Origin: CAYXEN01 sp964464035
GTDB lineage: Bacteria > Krumholzibacteriota > Krumholzibacteriia > WVZY01
DNA: 64,000 nt
Direction of reading: 5' to 3'
Assembly (NCBI GenBank): GCA_964464035.1
Contig: CAYXEN010000003.1
Coordinates: 1 to 64,000, forward strand
The notes under the pieces were generated by a model. It saw nothing but the letters and a program-made list of their open reading frames with translations. It made no database searches and was not told where the DNA came from. Within the stretch, counting starts at the first letter, position 1. Each line of letters starts with the position of its first letter. A program made the position numbers and the translations under genes. Of the stretch, positions 44,895-52,420 are shown piece by piece.

Positions 44895-45257
44895 ATGAAG
44901 AGAATAGCCTTGATCATAGTGCTGGCGGCAATCCTGGGATGCGCCAAACACAAGGATTTTCCGTCCCCGCTGGACGTGAAAGCTCCTCCCACCCCTACCA
45001 ATTTCACGGTGACGATGGACAGCTTGGGCACATACTACCTCGACTGGGAGGTAGTCGATTCATCGTCGGTCGCCTATTATCAGATCTACACGTTCGACGC
45101 TTTCGCGGGCTTGAGCGCGTTCGATACGACATCGGTCTCGAGTTACCAGGCGAGTTTCGGGCTTTTCAAGATCGTCGGGATCGTCTGGGGGGTTTCCGCC
45201 GTGACCGTGGACAACATCGAGAGCGTCATCGTCTACGGGTCCGCCCCCGGCTCGTGA
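44895..45257 (+). CDS. Small lipoprotein with a fibronectin-like domain
   Basis: A 120-residue protein with a lipoprotein signal (IALIIVLAAILGC, lipobox LGC) followed by AKHKDFPSP. The body reads PPTPTNFTVTMDSLGTYYLDWEVVDSS (about 31-57), a fibronectin-type-III-like start, and later YYQIYTF and VWGVSAVTVDN. It is small and beta-rich. GGGGAAGG precedes the ATG. It probably shares a transcript with the upstream secreted protein. The role is unknown. Confidence 0.65.
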   Translation: MKRIALIIVLAAILGCAKHKDFPSPLDVKAPPTPTNFTVTMDSLGTYYLDWEVVDSSSVAYYQIYTFDAFAGLSAFDTTSVSSYQASFGLFKIVGIVWGVSAVTVDNIESVIVYGSAPGS

Positions 45258-45383
45258 GATCCGCTTCCCATTTACCTGCCGCTCATGATGCATCCGGTGA
45301 AATGCATAGGGCATTTCTCGCCCGATCGGACGCCCTGCACTCATGCCGGCGCAAGTCTTGTTACGTATTGTATCCCAGCTGGT

Positions 45384-45411
45384 TATAAGCATATCTTATA
45401 GTAACGCGTTA
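45384..45411 (+). promoter_or_regulatory. Two adjoining palindromes upstream of the zinc-ribbon gene
   Basis: TATAAG-CATAT-CTTATA (45384-45400) is a perfect inverted repeat. TAACGCGTTA (45402-45411) follows after one base. They lie 89 bases before the next gene and look like operator sites or an AT-rich promoter zone. No clear -35 is seen. The rest of the 227-base gap holds no gene. Confidence 0.35.
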
Positions 45412-45499
45412 AGGCCATGTTCGCCCGGGAGGTGGTACGATACCTGCATGTGATCAGAGCCGGGGTGCTTTGTAGCCCGGGCACATGGAAAGGCGATTC

Positions 45500-46096
45500 A
45501 TGAGCAAGAAAGCGGAAGACGTATCCATATACGCGAAGAAATACTACCGAGTGGTCCTCGAAGAGATCGACCGTAACAAGGAGACCGTGGAGAGTTTTGC
45601 GATCAAGATGTCGATGCGGCTCAATACGCCTTTGCCGCGAGTACGTTCGATGCTGAAGCGGATTCCTTGCACCGTGAAATCGGGCCTCACCATAACCCAG
45701 GCGAACAAGCTGTTCGCGGTCTTGGAAGACTTGGGCGCGAAGGCGTCGGTGGATTCCTATTTTCTCACTCCGGGACAGGATCCGAGGAAGACCGGGGGAC
45801 TCTGCCGTGGGGAAATGGAGATAGGAAGGGGAAACCTCAAGAAGGGAAAGACGAAGACTTGTCCGAGCTGCGGATGGGAGGAAGACGAGGAGGCCGAGTA
45901 TTGCTCCATCTGCCTGGAAAGCTTCAAGAAGAAGGAGAATTCTCAGGAGAGCCTTCCGGAGGAGAACCCCGGGATCAATCCTCTCCTGGCGGAGCGCCGC
46001 CCCGTATTGAGAAGCGGTTCGATCCTCAAGCCGCGGTGGATGCTGTTAGCCGGGGTCGTCCTGTTTCTGATCCTCCTCTTCGTCCTCAAAAAGTGA
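45500..46096 (+). CDS. Zinc-ribbon membrane protein with an L7/L12-like module
   Basis: A 198-residue protein from ATG 45500 (AAAGG seven bases upstream; ATG 45485 possible). The N-terminal part (about 14-90) has TVKSGLTITQANKLFAVLEDLGAKASV, which looks like the C-terminal fold of ribosomal protein L7/L12. A zinc ribbon follows (CPSCGWEEDEEAEYCSIC, about 114-131). A single C-terminal membrane helix (WMLLAGVVLFLILLFVLKK) suggests a tail-anchored protein. The last 51 bases overlap the opposite-strand DUF72 gene. Function is not known. Confidence 0.7.
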   Translation: MSKKAEDVSIYAKKYYRVVLEEIDRNKETVESFAIKMSMRLNTPLPRVRSMLKRIPCTVKSGLTITQANKLFAVLEDLGAKASVDSYFLTPGQDPRKTGGLCRGEMEIGRGNLKKGKTKTCPSCGWEEDEEAEYCSICLESFKKKENSQESLPEENPGINPLLAERRPVLRSGSILKPRWMLLAGVVLFLILLFVLKK

Positions 46097-46993
46097 TATC
46101 TGTTCGTTGCGCCCCGATTCTCTTGTACAGTCCCCCGCACTGCATGCCTGGAGTCTTGCATAAGTGGCCGCCAATGTGTCCGGCACGCTGACTTTTCGCC
46201 CGCTGAGCGCTGCTTTCATCTCGAGAGCGTTGGCCGCGGCCTGCCCGCGGAAGTGGTTGTTCATGATGACGAAAGTTCTCTCGACGCACTTCGCCGCTTC
46301 TTTGATTTTTCTACTCCATTCTTCCAACTCCGTGCGGGAGTACAAATAGTCGTAGCGCGAATCCCGGTTCGCGTCCGGGCTGAACCATTCGGCGGAGTTG
46401 CGTCCGTGGAAGCGGAAATAAGCGCCGGATGGTCCGGCGAAGTGCGTGCCCGGACCGAAGGAGTTTCCTATCACGGGCTGGTCGATGCCGCACAATGTGA
46501 TGCCGAGCCGGGATATGAAATCGACGGCCTCTTTCCTGCTCCAACTCCCATGCCTCACTTCGACGGCCAGGGGGAATGGTTTCATCGTTCTCGCGAGCAA
46601 CTCGATCCGGCGCCTCGATTCCGGGGTATCCTTGAACGACCAGGGGAACTGAGCGAGAACGAAACCAAGCTTGCCTTCCTCCAGAATGGGGGTCACGGAG
46701 GACTTGAACTCGTCGACCACTGATGGGGCGAGATCCGTCTTGAGGTGCGTGATATCCCTGTGGGCCTTGACCGTGAACAGGAAATCGGGGTTGAACGCCG
46801 TTCTTTTCGCCCAGTTTTTCGAAGTAGATATGGATGGAATCCTGTAGAATGTGCTATTTATCTCGATGGCGTCGAAATAACGCGCCATGTACTCCAGCGG
46901 GTCGAAGCCGCGGACGGGGTCGGGGGGATACACGGTTCCCCGCCAGTCGGGGTACGACCATCCCGCGGGTCCTATGTGTATCGTGCCGTTCAT
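46046..46993 (-). CDS. DUF72 family protein
   Basis: A 315-residue protein of the YecE/DUF72 family, from ATG 46993. It shows IHIGPAGWSYPDWRGTVYPP (about 5-24), YFDAIEINSTFYRIPS, LAQFPWSFKDTPE, LAVEVRHGSW and AYFRFHGRNSAEWF, which match a TIM-barrel-like family. The acidic C-terminal tail (SLFEDEEEDQKQDD) is read from DNA that also encodes the opposite-strand zinc-ribbon gene. The biochemical function of the family is not established. Confidence 0.88.
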   Translation of the reverse strand: MNGTIHIGPAGWSYPDWRGTVYPPDPVRGFDPLEYMARYFDAIEINSTFYRIPSISTSKNWAKRTAFNPDFLFTVKAHRDITHLKTDLAPSVVDEFKSSVTPILEEGKLGFVLAQFPWSFKDTPESRRRIELLARTMKPFPLAVEVRHGSWSRKEAVDFISRLGITLCGIDQPVIGNSFGPGTHFAGPSGAYFRFHGRNSAEWFSPDANRDSRYDYLYSRTELEEWSRKIKEAAKCVERTFVIMNNHFRGQAAANALEMKAALSGRKVSVPDTLAATYARLQACSAGDCTRESGRNEQISLFEDEEEDQKQDDPG

Positions 46994-47095
46994 GACGTAC
47001 CGGCCTCCGCCTCCCGGATGCAAGCCTACCAGATCCGCCGGACGGAAGCAATTCCCGGCTTTTCGGAGGAGAAGCCCGGGAGAACGGTGGAACGG

Positions 47096-48616
47096 ATGAA
47101 AACCGATCTGGAGAAAAGGATTCTCGTCTGCATCCTGTTTGCAGGGGCGCTGCTGAGGATATACCGCCTGGGGCATCAGAGTCTCTGGGTGGACGAGATC
47201 CTCACCTTGTCGGTAAGCGATCCCAAGCCGGGGCTGACGATCTGGGACTACCTCAAGTACAACATCCACGGCCCCCTTCATTCGTTAGTGGTATATCTCT
47301 TTCACTTAGTCAGCACGTCGGATGCATGGTTGCGTCTGCCCAGCGCCCTGGCGGGTATCGGAGCCGTCTATTATTTCTTCAAATGGGTGTCCGTCTGGAT
47401 GGGGGAAAGGACCGCCCTCGTCGCAGCCGCTCTGCTTGCGGTGAGCCCGGTGCACGTCTACTATTCCCAGGAGCTTCGAAACTACAGTTTTCTTCTGTTC
47501 TTTGCACTCGCGTCCTGCTTTCACTTTCAGCGCTATCTGGCCTCGCAGAGGAGACGCGATCTCGCATACTATGTGATCTTCATCGCCATGGCGGCTCTCT
47601 CGAACTTCACGGCGGCATTCCTGTTCGCCGCCCACACGTTGATCTTCTTTTTGAGGAACGGATTGGCCAAGTCCGCGATCATGCGCTGGCTCGTCGTCTC
47701 TATCGCCGTCTTGATCATCATCTCCCCATGGGTCTACAGAATATACGTCGTGATCGATGTCTCGAAACTGGTGACACCGGTCTTGCCCGGCCAGATCACC
47801 GAGACCGAGAGGCTTCGCGGGTCGACCACCATAACTCCGAGCGCCGTTCCTTACGGATTCTATACTCTTAGCACCGGGTTCACGTGGGGGCCGTCGCTGC
47901 GTTTCCTCCACCTCCATCCGTTCATGAAGGACGTCTTCGACAGGTACTTCGCGTACGTTTTGCTCGCGCTGGCGGCCTTTGGATCGACTTTCATCGTCGG
48001 TTCGGTCGCCTTGGCGCGGGAGAGGCGCGATCTCATGGAAACCGCGATCTACATCCTCACCCCCGTCATCCTCATAGTCCTTCTCTGCTGGCAGAACGCC
48101 AAGGCTTTCAATGCGCGCTACATCCTGCTGTCCCTTCCCCCGTACCTGATTGTACTCGCGAAGGGGTTGGAGATACCGCGCGGGATCCCCAAGGCGACTC
48201 TCGTGCTCCTCGTGGCGGCCGTGTCGTTCGGATCGCTGGGCAACTATTATTTCAACGGGGAATATGCAAAAGAGAACGTGAGAGCGGCGGCGGAGTATCT
48301 CGAGCGGCAAAGAACCCTCGGGGATTGCATCATCGCACCCAGGGTCAACGAGGTCCTGGGCTACTACATGAAAGGCGACACATCCATATACGGTCTTCCC
48401 GCCAATCCCGGAACGCCCAGGGAACACATCGTCGCACGAATAGACAAGCTGACGCCGCCTTGCAGGGACGTGTGGTACGTGAAGGCGCGCCTGCGCAGGG
48501 ACCGTTTCGAAGAGATAGTTATGTCACGCCTGGCGGAGGATTTCGAGATCCGGGGTTCGAAACGGTTCGAGGGTGTCGAGATCATTCACTTGCGAAGAAA
48601 GGAGGGGAATTCGTGA
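47096..48616 (+). CDS. GT39-like membrane glycosyltransferase
   Basis: A 506-residue polytopic protein with about ten or more membrane segments, from ATG 47096. The first loop has LGHQSLWVDEILTLSVSD, whose Asp-Glu pair is the usual catalytic motif of PMT/ArnT-type enzymes that use polyprenyl-phosphate sugar donors. PLHSLVVYLFHLVSTSDAWLRLPSALAGI follows at about 61-89, and the soluble C-terminal domain starts near residue 390. Such enzymes modify lipid A, glycans or proteins on the outer face of the inner membrane. The donor and acceptor are unknown. Confidence 0.82.
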   Translation: MKTDLEKRILVCILFAGALLRIYRLGHQSLWVDEILTLSVSDPKPGLTIWDYLKYNIHGPLHSLVVYLFHLVSTSDAWLRLPSALAGIGAVYYFFKWVSVWMGERTALVAAALLAVSPVHVYYSQELRNYSFLLFFALASCFHFQRYLASQRRRDLAYYVIFIAMAALSNFTAAFLFAAHTLIFFLRNGLAKSAIMRWLVVSIAVLIIISPWVYRIYVVIDVSKLVTPVLPGQITETERLRGSTTITPSAVPYGFYTLSTGFTWGPSLRFLHLHPFMKDVFDRYFAYVLLALAAFGSTFIVGSVALARERRDLMETAIYILTPVILIVLLCWQNAKAFNARYILLSLPPYLIVLAKGLEIPRGIPKATLVLLVAAVSFGSLGNYYFNGEYAKENVRAAAEYLERQRTLGDCIIAPRVNEVLGYYMKGDTSIYGLPANPGTPREHIVARIDKLTPPCRDVWYVKARLRRDRFEEIVMSRLAEDFEIRGSKRFEGVEIIHLRRKEGNS

Positions 48617-48643
48617 CCTCGGCGGCCGGTGATCCCGGGGATC

Positions 48644-48672
48644 TTGACGCTTGGGACGGCTTTTGCTAAACT
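48644..48672 (+). promoter_or_regulatory. Strong sigma70-type promoter
   Basis: TTGACG (48644-48649) and TAAACT (48667-48672) are spaced exactly 17 bases. The predicted transcript would start near 48680 and run through the leader ORF and hairpins into the lipoprotein gene. Confidence 0.6.
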
Positions 48673-48694
48673 AATTATGGCACCCTCTGAAGTT

Positions 48695-48717
48695 GGACCA
48701 CCCGCGAAAGGAGGTCC
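48695..48717 (+). promoter_or_regulatory. Hairpin that sequesters a Shine-Dalgarno sequence
   Basis: GGACCACC (48695-48702) pairs with GGAGGTCC (48710-48717) with one mismatch, loop CGCGAAA. The right arm is the ribosome binding site of the leader ORF at 48720. This would hide the site unless the hairpin opens. Confidence 0.55.
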
Positions 48718-48719
48718 TC

Positions 48720-48851
48720 ATGGGTTGCGGTGTTGGGAAAGCTTGTAACACGAGGAAGGTCAACCACTTTCCACTCAGCGGGAGTGGATTTTTTCGTGGT
48801 CGCGGGTTTAATTTTATCTTACTTGTTAAGATAAAGGAGGTGCGGCCGTGA
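48720..48851 (+). CDS. 43-residue leader ORF
   Basis: A small ORF from ATG 48720 with a near-perfect AAAGGAGG site. The peptide starts MGCGVGKACNTRKVNHF and ends KIKEVRP. Its TGA (48849-48851) overlaps the GTG start (48848) of the lipoprotein gene, which is the geometry of translational coupling. I know no family for it. It could be a leader peptide used for regulation rather than a functional protein, or an untranslated leader with a chance frame. Confidence 0.45.
   Translation: MGCGVGKACNTRKVNHFPLSGSGFFRGRGFNFILLVKIKEVRP
48770..48794 (+). terminator. Rho-independent terminator or attenuator hairpin
   Basis: TCCACTC (48770-48776) pairs with GAGTGGA (48782-48788), loop AGCGG, followed by six T (48789-48794). 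It lies between the predicted promoter (48644) and the lipoprotein gene. GGAAAG (48736-48741) can pair with CTTTCC (48767-48772) instead, removing part of the left arm, so an antiterminator structure is possible. Confidence 0.6.
48813..48840 (+). promoter_or_regulatory. AT-rich hairpin touching the lipoprotein gene's ribosome binding site
   Basis: TTTATCTTA (48813-48821) and TAAGATAAA (48827-48835) form a perfect 9-bp stem with loop CTTGT. The GGAGG site follows directly at 48836-48840. It could tune ribosome access in a temperature- or factor-dependent way. Confidence 0.5.
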
Positions 48852-49315
48852 AATCGCTTTCTCGAATCACAATACTGCTCATTCTCTTTGCATTCCTCGC
48901 CTCCTGCACGCATCTTCCCCGGTCGTACAACGAATCGAAGGCCGTGCAGCAGATGCGCCAGGATTACATCACCCTCAATCCCGAAGGAAAGTTCAATGAC
49001 CACATCAAGCGTGGTGAAGTGGTGAAGGGGATGGGCTTCATGGCCGTCCTCGCTTCCTGGGGGTTGCCGAACGTAAGGCGGATCCCGGCTGAAAGTTCAT
49101 TCGAGTATTGGACTTACTACACAGAGGACAAGGCCTCGGGCCAGTTCACCGTCTACGAACTCGTATTCAAGGACGAGACGTTGTACGGTTGGAACGTGAA
49201 CAAGAACATTGCGGCCAACGGAGGCTTCAAGAGCTCTCTCAGATACAGGCCGGTCCTGGCCGGCAAGGAATCGAGCGATTCCGGACTTGGAGAGAGCTTG
49301 AAAAGAAAGCATTGA
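48848..49315 (+). CDS. Uncharacterised lipoprotein behind a structured leader
   Basis: A 155-residue protein from GTG 48848, behind GGAGG. A lipoprotein signal (ITILLILFAFLASC, lipobox LASC) precedes THLPRSYNES. The body has VKGMGFMAVLASWGLPNVRR (about 60-79) and WTYYTEDKASGQFTVYELVF, which resembles the small OmlA/BamE-like fold in arrangement (a GxP-like turn, then an aromatic-rich beta strand), but I cannot assign it. The length and the basic C-terminus (ESLKRKH) give no further clue. Its regulation looks elaborate for an unknown protein. Confidence 0.7.
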   Translation: MKSLSRITILLILFAFLASCTHLPRSYNESKAVQQMRQDYITLNPEGKFNDHIKRGEVVKGMGFMAVLASWGLPNVRRIPAESSFEYWTYYTEDKASGQFTVYELVFKDETLYGWNVNKNIAANGGFKSSLRYRPVLAGKESSDSGLGESLKRKH

Positions 49316-49320
49316 GAAAC

Positions 49321-49398
49321 GAGAGGGCGGTTTCACCCTCACGAATGGAAAGGCCTGAGAGAACCCCTGTTGTTCATTTCCACCGAAACCGCCCTCTC
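49321..49398 (+). terminator. Long-range 14-bp inverted repeat after the lipoprotein gene
   Basis: GAGAGGGCGGTTTC (49321-49334) is perfectly complementary to GAAACCGCCCTCTC (49385-49398), with a 50-base loop that has its own short stem (TGGAAA 49346-49351 with TTTCCA 49377-49382). It begins six bases after the lipoprotein stop. There is no T-tract, so a termination or 3'-end stabilising function is plausible but unproven. Confidence 0.45.
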
Positions 49399-49406
49399 TT
49401 CATTCC

Positions 49407-49435
49407 TTGACTTTGGGCCTACCCTTTCCTATTCT
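49407..49435 (+). promoter_or_regulatory. Promoter for hsp20-lon
   Basis: TTGACT (49407-49412), 17-base spacer, TATTCT (49430-49435). A short GC hairpin (CGGGAA / TTCCCG) lies just downstream near the expected transcript start. No CIRCE (TTAGCACTC-N9-GAGTGCTAA) or CtsR heptad site is seen in this region. Confidence 0.5.
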
Positions 49436-49510
49436 CATTCACCGGGCACGCGCGGGAAGAGTTTCCCGTGTTCGTAACTTTGCTTCTTTACCGACGAGGG
49501 GTGATAAGAC

Positions 49511-49972
49511 ATGGAAGCGAAACTCAAGAGGCGGGAGCCTCAAGCATTGGTCAACAGGGAATTCCACAATATACGCGAGCTTCTCGAAATGCTCCTTTCG
49601 GAGCACACCCCTTCCAAGCACAAGATCCGGATGAAGGCGGGTTTGGGATGGACGCCGCCTACGGATGTTTTCGAGACGGAGACGGAACTCGTCATTATAG
49701 TGGACATCGCCGGGATGGATCGCCAGGACATAAGTGTATTCACCGACGGCGCTCTCTTGACGATACAAGGTGTGCGCAATGAAGTCTCGAGCCCCGGCAA
49801 GAAACAGTTTCACAAGATGGAGATCCAGGTCGGGCCGTTTCAGCGACTCATTCCCATACCGGTGGAAGTGGAGGCGAGTAGTTTCTCCACGAACTACTCG
49901 AATGGGCTTCTAGAGATACGAATGAAGAAGAGGATAGGCGAAGAGGTCAAAAGAAAGATAGAGGTGGAATGA
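49511..49972 (+). CDS. Small heat-shock protein (Hsp20)
   Basis: A 153-residue alpha-crystallin-type chaperone that holds unfolding proteins. The alpha-crystallin domain runs from about 45 to the end: TPPTDVFETETELVIIVDIAG, the conserved GVRNE and QVGPFQRLIPIP, and NGLLEIRMKK. The I-x-I motif expected after the domain is replaced by a short basic tail (EVKRKIEVE). It lies 52 bases upstream of lon, so both may be heat-induced together. Confidence 0.93.
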   Translation: MEAKLKRREPQALVNREFHNIRELLEMLLSEHTPSKHKIRMKAGLGWTPPTDVFETETELVIIVDIAGMDRQDISVFTDGALLTIQGVRNEVSSPGKKQFHKMEIQVGPFQRLIPIPVEVEASSFSTNYSNGLLEIRMKKRIGEEVKRKIEVE

Positions 49973-50024
49973 ATTCTTCGACGAATCGACCTCGGTTCCG
50001 AAATAAAGAGCAAGGAGCCTATAA

Positions 50025-52385
50025 ATGGCGAAAGATACCAAGTTGGATTTCGAAGAACAAGTCGGCAGGCTTCAAAGAATACCGCCAGAGCTTTCCGTGC
50101 TTCCCATCAACGATGCGGTGGTGTTTCCTCTCAATCTGGTGCCCTTGATCCTCAACGATCCCGACCTTCTCAAACTTGCCGACGAAGCCCTCGCCGATCA
50201 CAAGATAATAGGCGCGTTCACGCAGAAGAATCCCGAAGCGGGGAGACCTGGCCCGATGGATATCTACCAAGTGGGAACGGCGGTGCACCTGCAGAAGATG
50301 ATCAGATTTCCCAACGGGGAGATGAGATTGATGGGCCAGGGGATAACGCGGATCAGAATCGTCGACGTGACCCAAGTGGAGCCGTACATCAAGGCGAAGA
50401 TAGAAGTGATGGAGGAAGTGGAGGAGAAGAGTGATCTCGTCAAGGCTTACATAAAGACAGTGACCAATTCTTTCCATCGCATCGTCGACGAGTCCGAGAA
50501 TCTCCCCGACGAGTTGAAGATCATAATAGAGAATCTCAAGGAAGGCGGGCGCATAGCGGACGTGATCGCCTCCAACCTGAATCTCGATCTCGAGAAGAAA
50601 CAGAAACTGCTGGAGGAGACCGACGTCCTGGTGCGCCTCAAACTTCTCTCCAAGTATCTCGCGGACGAGCTCGAGGTCCTTCAACTTGGAAAGAAGCTGC
50701 AATCGGACGTGCGCAGGGAAATGGATCGCGAGCAGAGAGAGTACTATCTGCGCCAGCAGCTCAAAGCGATCAAGCGCGAGCTGGGCGAAGACGACGACAG
50801 GACCCTTGAGATAGACGATCTTCGCGACAAGATCCACCAGGCGAAGCTCTCGCCCAAGGCGCGGGAAGTGGTGGAGAAGGAGCTCGACCGGTTGCAGAAG
50901 ATGTCTCCGGGAGCGGCCGAGTACACGGTATCGAAGACTTACATCGATTGGATCCTCGAGCTTCCCTGGGAGGTATCCACCGAGGACAACCTCGATATCG
51001 CCCTCGCCGAGAAGGTCTTGAACGAGGATCACTACGGGCTCACCACGGTGAAGGAGAGGATCCTCGAATTCCTCTCCGTCAAGCAGTTGAAGGCGTCGAT
51101 GAAGGGTTCGATCATATGTTTCGTGGGGCCCCCGGGGGTCGGCAAGACCTCGCTGGGCAGATCGATAGCCAGGGCCATGGGAAGGAAGTTCATAAGGATG
51201 TCGCTCGGCGGCATCAAGGACGAAGCGGAGATAAGGGGGCACAGGAGGACTTACATCGGGTCACTCCCGGGCAGGATAATCCAGGGGATCCGCAATGCGG
51301 GAAGCAACAACCCCGTTTTCATGCTGGACGAGATCGACAAGCTGGGGAACGATTTTCGTGGAGATCCCGCTTCCGCGCTCCTGGAAGTTCTCGATCCCGC
51401 TCAGAACGACAGCTTCGAGGATCACTATCTCAACATACCGTTCGACTTGTCGAAAGTCTTCTTCATAACCACGGCCAACTGGCTCGACCCCGTGCCCGGC
51501 CCGCTCCTGGACAGGATGGAAGTCCTCGAGCTGCCCGGTTACATCACGCTCGAGAAGATCGAGATCGCGAAGCGCTATCTCCTGCCTCGGCAGATGGAGG
51601 AGAACGGCATTCCCAAGAACATGCTCAGGATCACGGAGAACGGTTTCAGACACATCATCCTCCACTATACCCGTGAGGCCGGCGTAAGGAACCTGGAGCG
51701 CAAGTTGGGCAGTATATGCCGGAAAATGGCCAAGCGGATCGTTTCGGGCAATCGCAGGGAAGTGGTGATCACTCCCAAGAACGTTTCCAGGTTCCTTGGT
51801 CCCAAGCAGTTCAGCAGCGAGATCGCTTTGAAGAAACCGATGGTGGGAGTAGCGACCGGGATGGCCAAGACTTTCACAGGCGGCGAGATTCTGTTCATCG
51901 AGGCCTTGAAAATGAGGGGGGCGGGAAGATTGAAACTCACCGGCCAGCTCGGAGGAGTGATGAAGGAGAGCGCCGAAGCGGCCTTGAGTTTCGTAAGGGC
52001 GAATTATCTGAAGAAGAGCAAGCAACCGAATTTTTTCAACCAGAACGACATACACGTCCACGTTCCGGCCGGTGCCGTTCCCAAGGACGGGCCGAGTGCG
52101 GGGGTCGTGATAGCCACCACGATCGCCTCCCTCCTGTTCGACAGGCCTGTGCGCAACGACACGGCGATGACGGGCGAAATCACATTGACCGGCAAGGTCC
52201 TGCCTGTGGGCGGCGTGAAAGACAAAGTGATAGCTGCGCACAGGGCGGGCATCAAGAAGATCCTCCTGCCGAAGGAAAACAAGGGGGATCTGGTCGAAAT
52301 ACCGGATGTGATAAAAAAGGATCTGGAATTCAACCTCATTTCCAAAGCCGATCAGGCTATAGAAAAAACCATCATCTGGGATTAG
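50025..52385 (+). CDS. lon: ATP-dependent protease Lon
   Basis: Lon degrades misfolded and regulatory proteins. ATG 50025 follows AAGGAG; 786 residues. The N-terminal substrate-binding domain (LPINDAVVFPLNLVPLIL) is followed by a long coiled coil (MDREQREYYLRQQLKAIKRE). The AAA+ module has Walker A GPPGVGKTSLGRSIA and LDEIDKLGNDFRGDPASALLEVLDP, and the proteolytic domain has the catalytic serine in PKDGPSAGV, with the lysine in the later GGVKDKVIAAHRAG. Family length is normal. Confidence 0.97.
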   Translation: MAKDTKLDFEEQVGRLQRIPPELSVLPINDAVVFPLNLVPLILNDPDLLKLADEALADHKIIGAFTQKNPEAGRPGPMDIYQVGTAVHLQKMIRFPNGEMRLMGQGITRIRIVDVTQVEPYIKAKIEVMEEVEEKSDLVKAYIKTVTNSFHRIVDESENLPDELKIIIENLKEGGRIADVIASNLNLDLEKKQKLLEETDVLVRLKLLSKYLADELEVLQLGKKLQSDVRREMDREQREYYLRQQLKAIKRELGEDDDRTLEIDDLRDKIHQAKLSPKAREVVEKELDRLQKMSPGAAEYTVSKTYIDWILELPWEVSTEDNLDIALAEKVLNEDHYGLTTVKERILEFLSVKQLKASMKGSIICFVGPPGVGKTSLGRSIARAMGRKFIRMSLGGIKDEAEIRGHRRTYIGSLPGRIIQGIRNAGSNNPVFMLDEIDKLGNDFRGDPASALLEVLDPAQNDSFEDHYLNIPFDLSKVFFITTANWLDPVPGPLLDRMEVLELPGYITLEKIEIAKRYLLPRQMEENGIPKNMLRITENGFRHIILHYTREAGVRNLERKLGSICRKMAKRIVSGNRREVVITPKNVSRFLGPKQFSSEIALKKPMVGVATGMAKTFTGGEILFIEALKMRGAGRLKLTGQLGGVMKESAEAALSFVRANYLKKSKQPNFFNQNDIHVHVPAGAVPKDGPSAGVVIATTIASLLFDRPVRNDTAMTGEITLTGKVLPVGGVKDKVIAAHRAGIKKILLPKENKGDLVEIPDVIKKDLEFNLISKADQAIEKTIIWD

Positions 52386-52420
52386 CTGGCCTTTAACTTG
52401 CATTGTCTCGGTAATGAACT

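Noticed and set aside
49400..49510. CIRCE or CtsR operator before hsp20-lon
   Set aside because: No TTAGCACTC/GAGTGCTAA pair and no GGTCAAA direct repeats are present. The only dyads are the ones described as hairpins.
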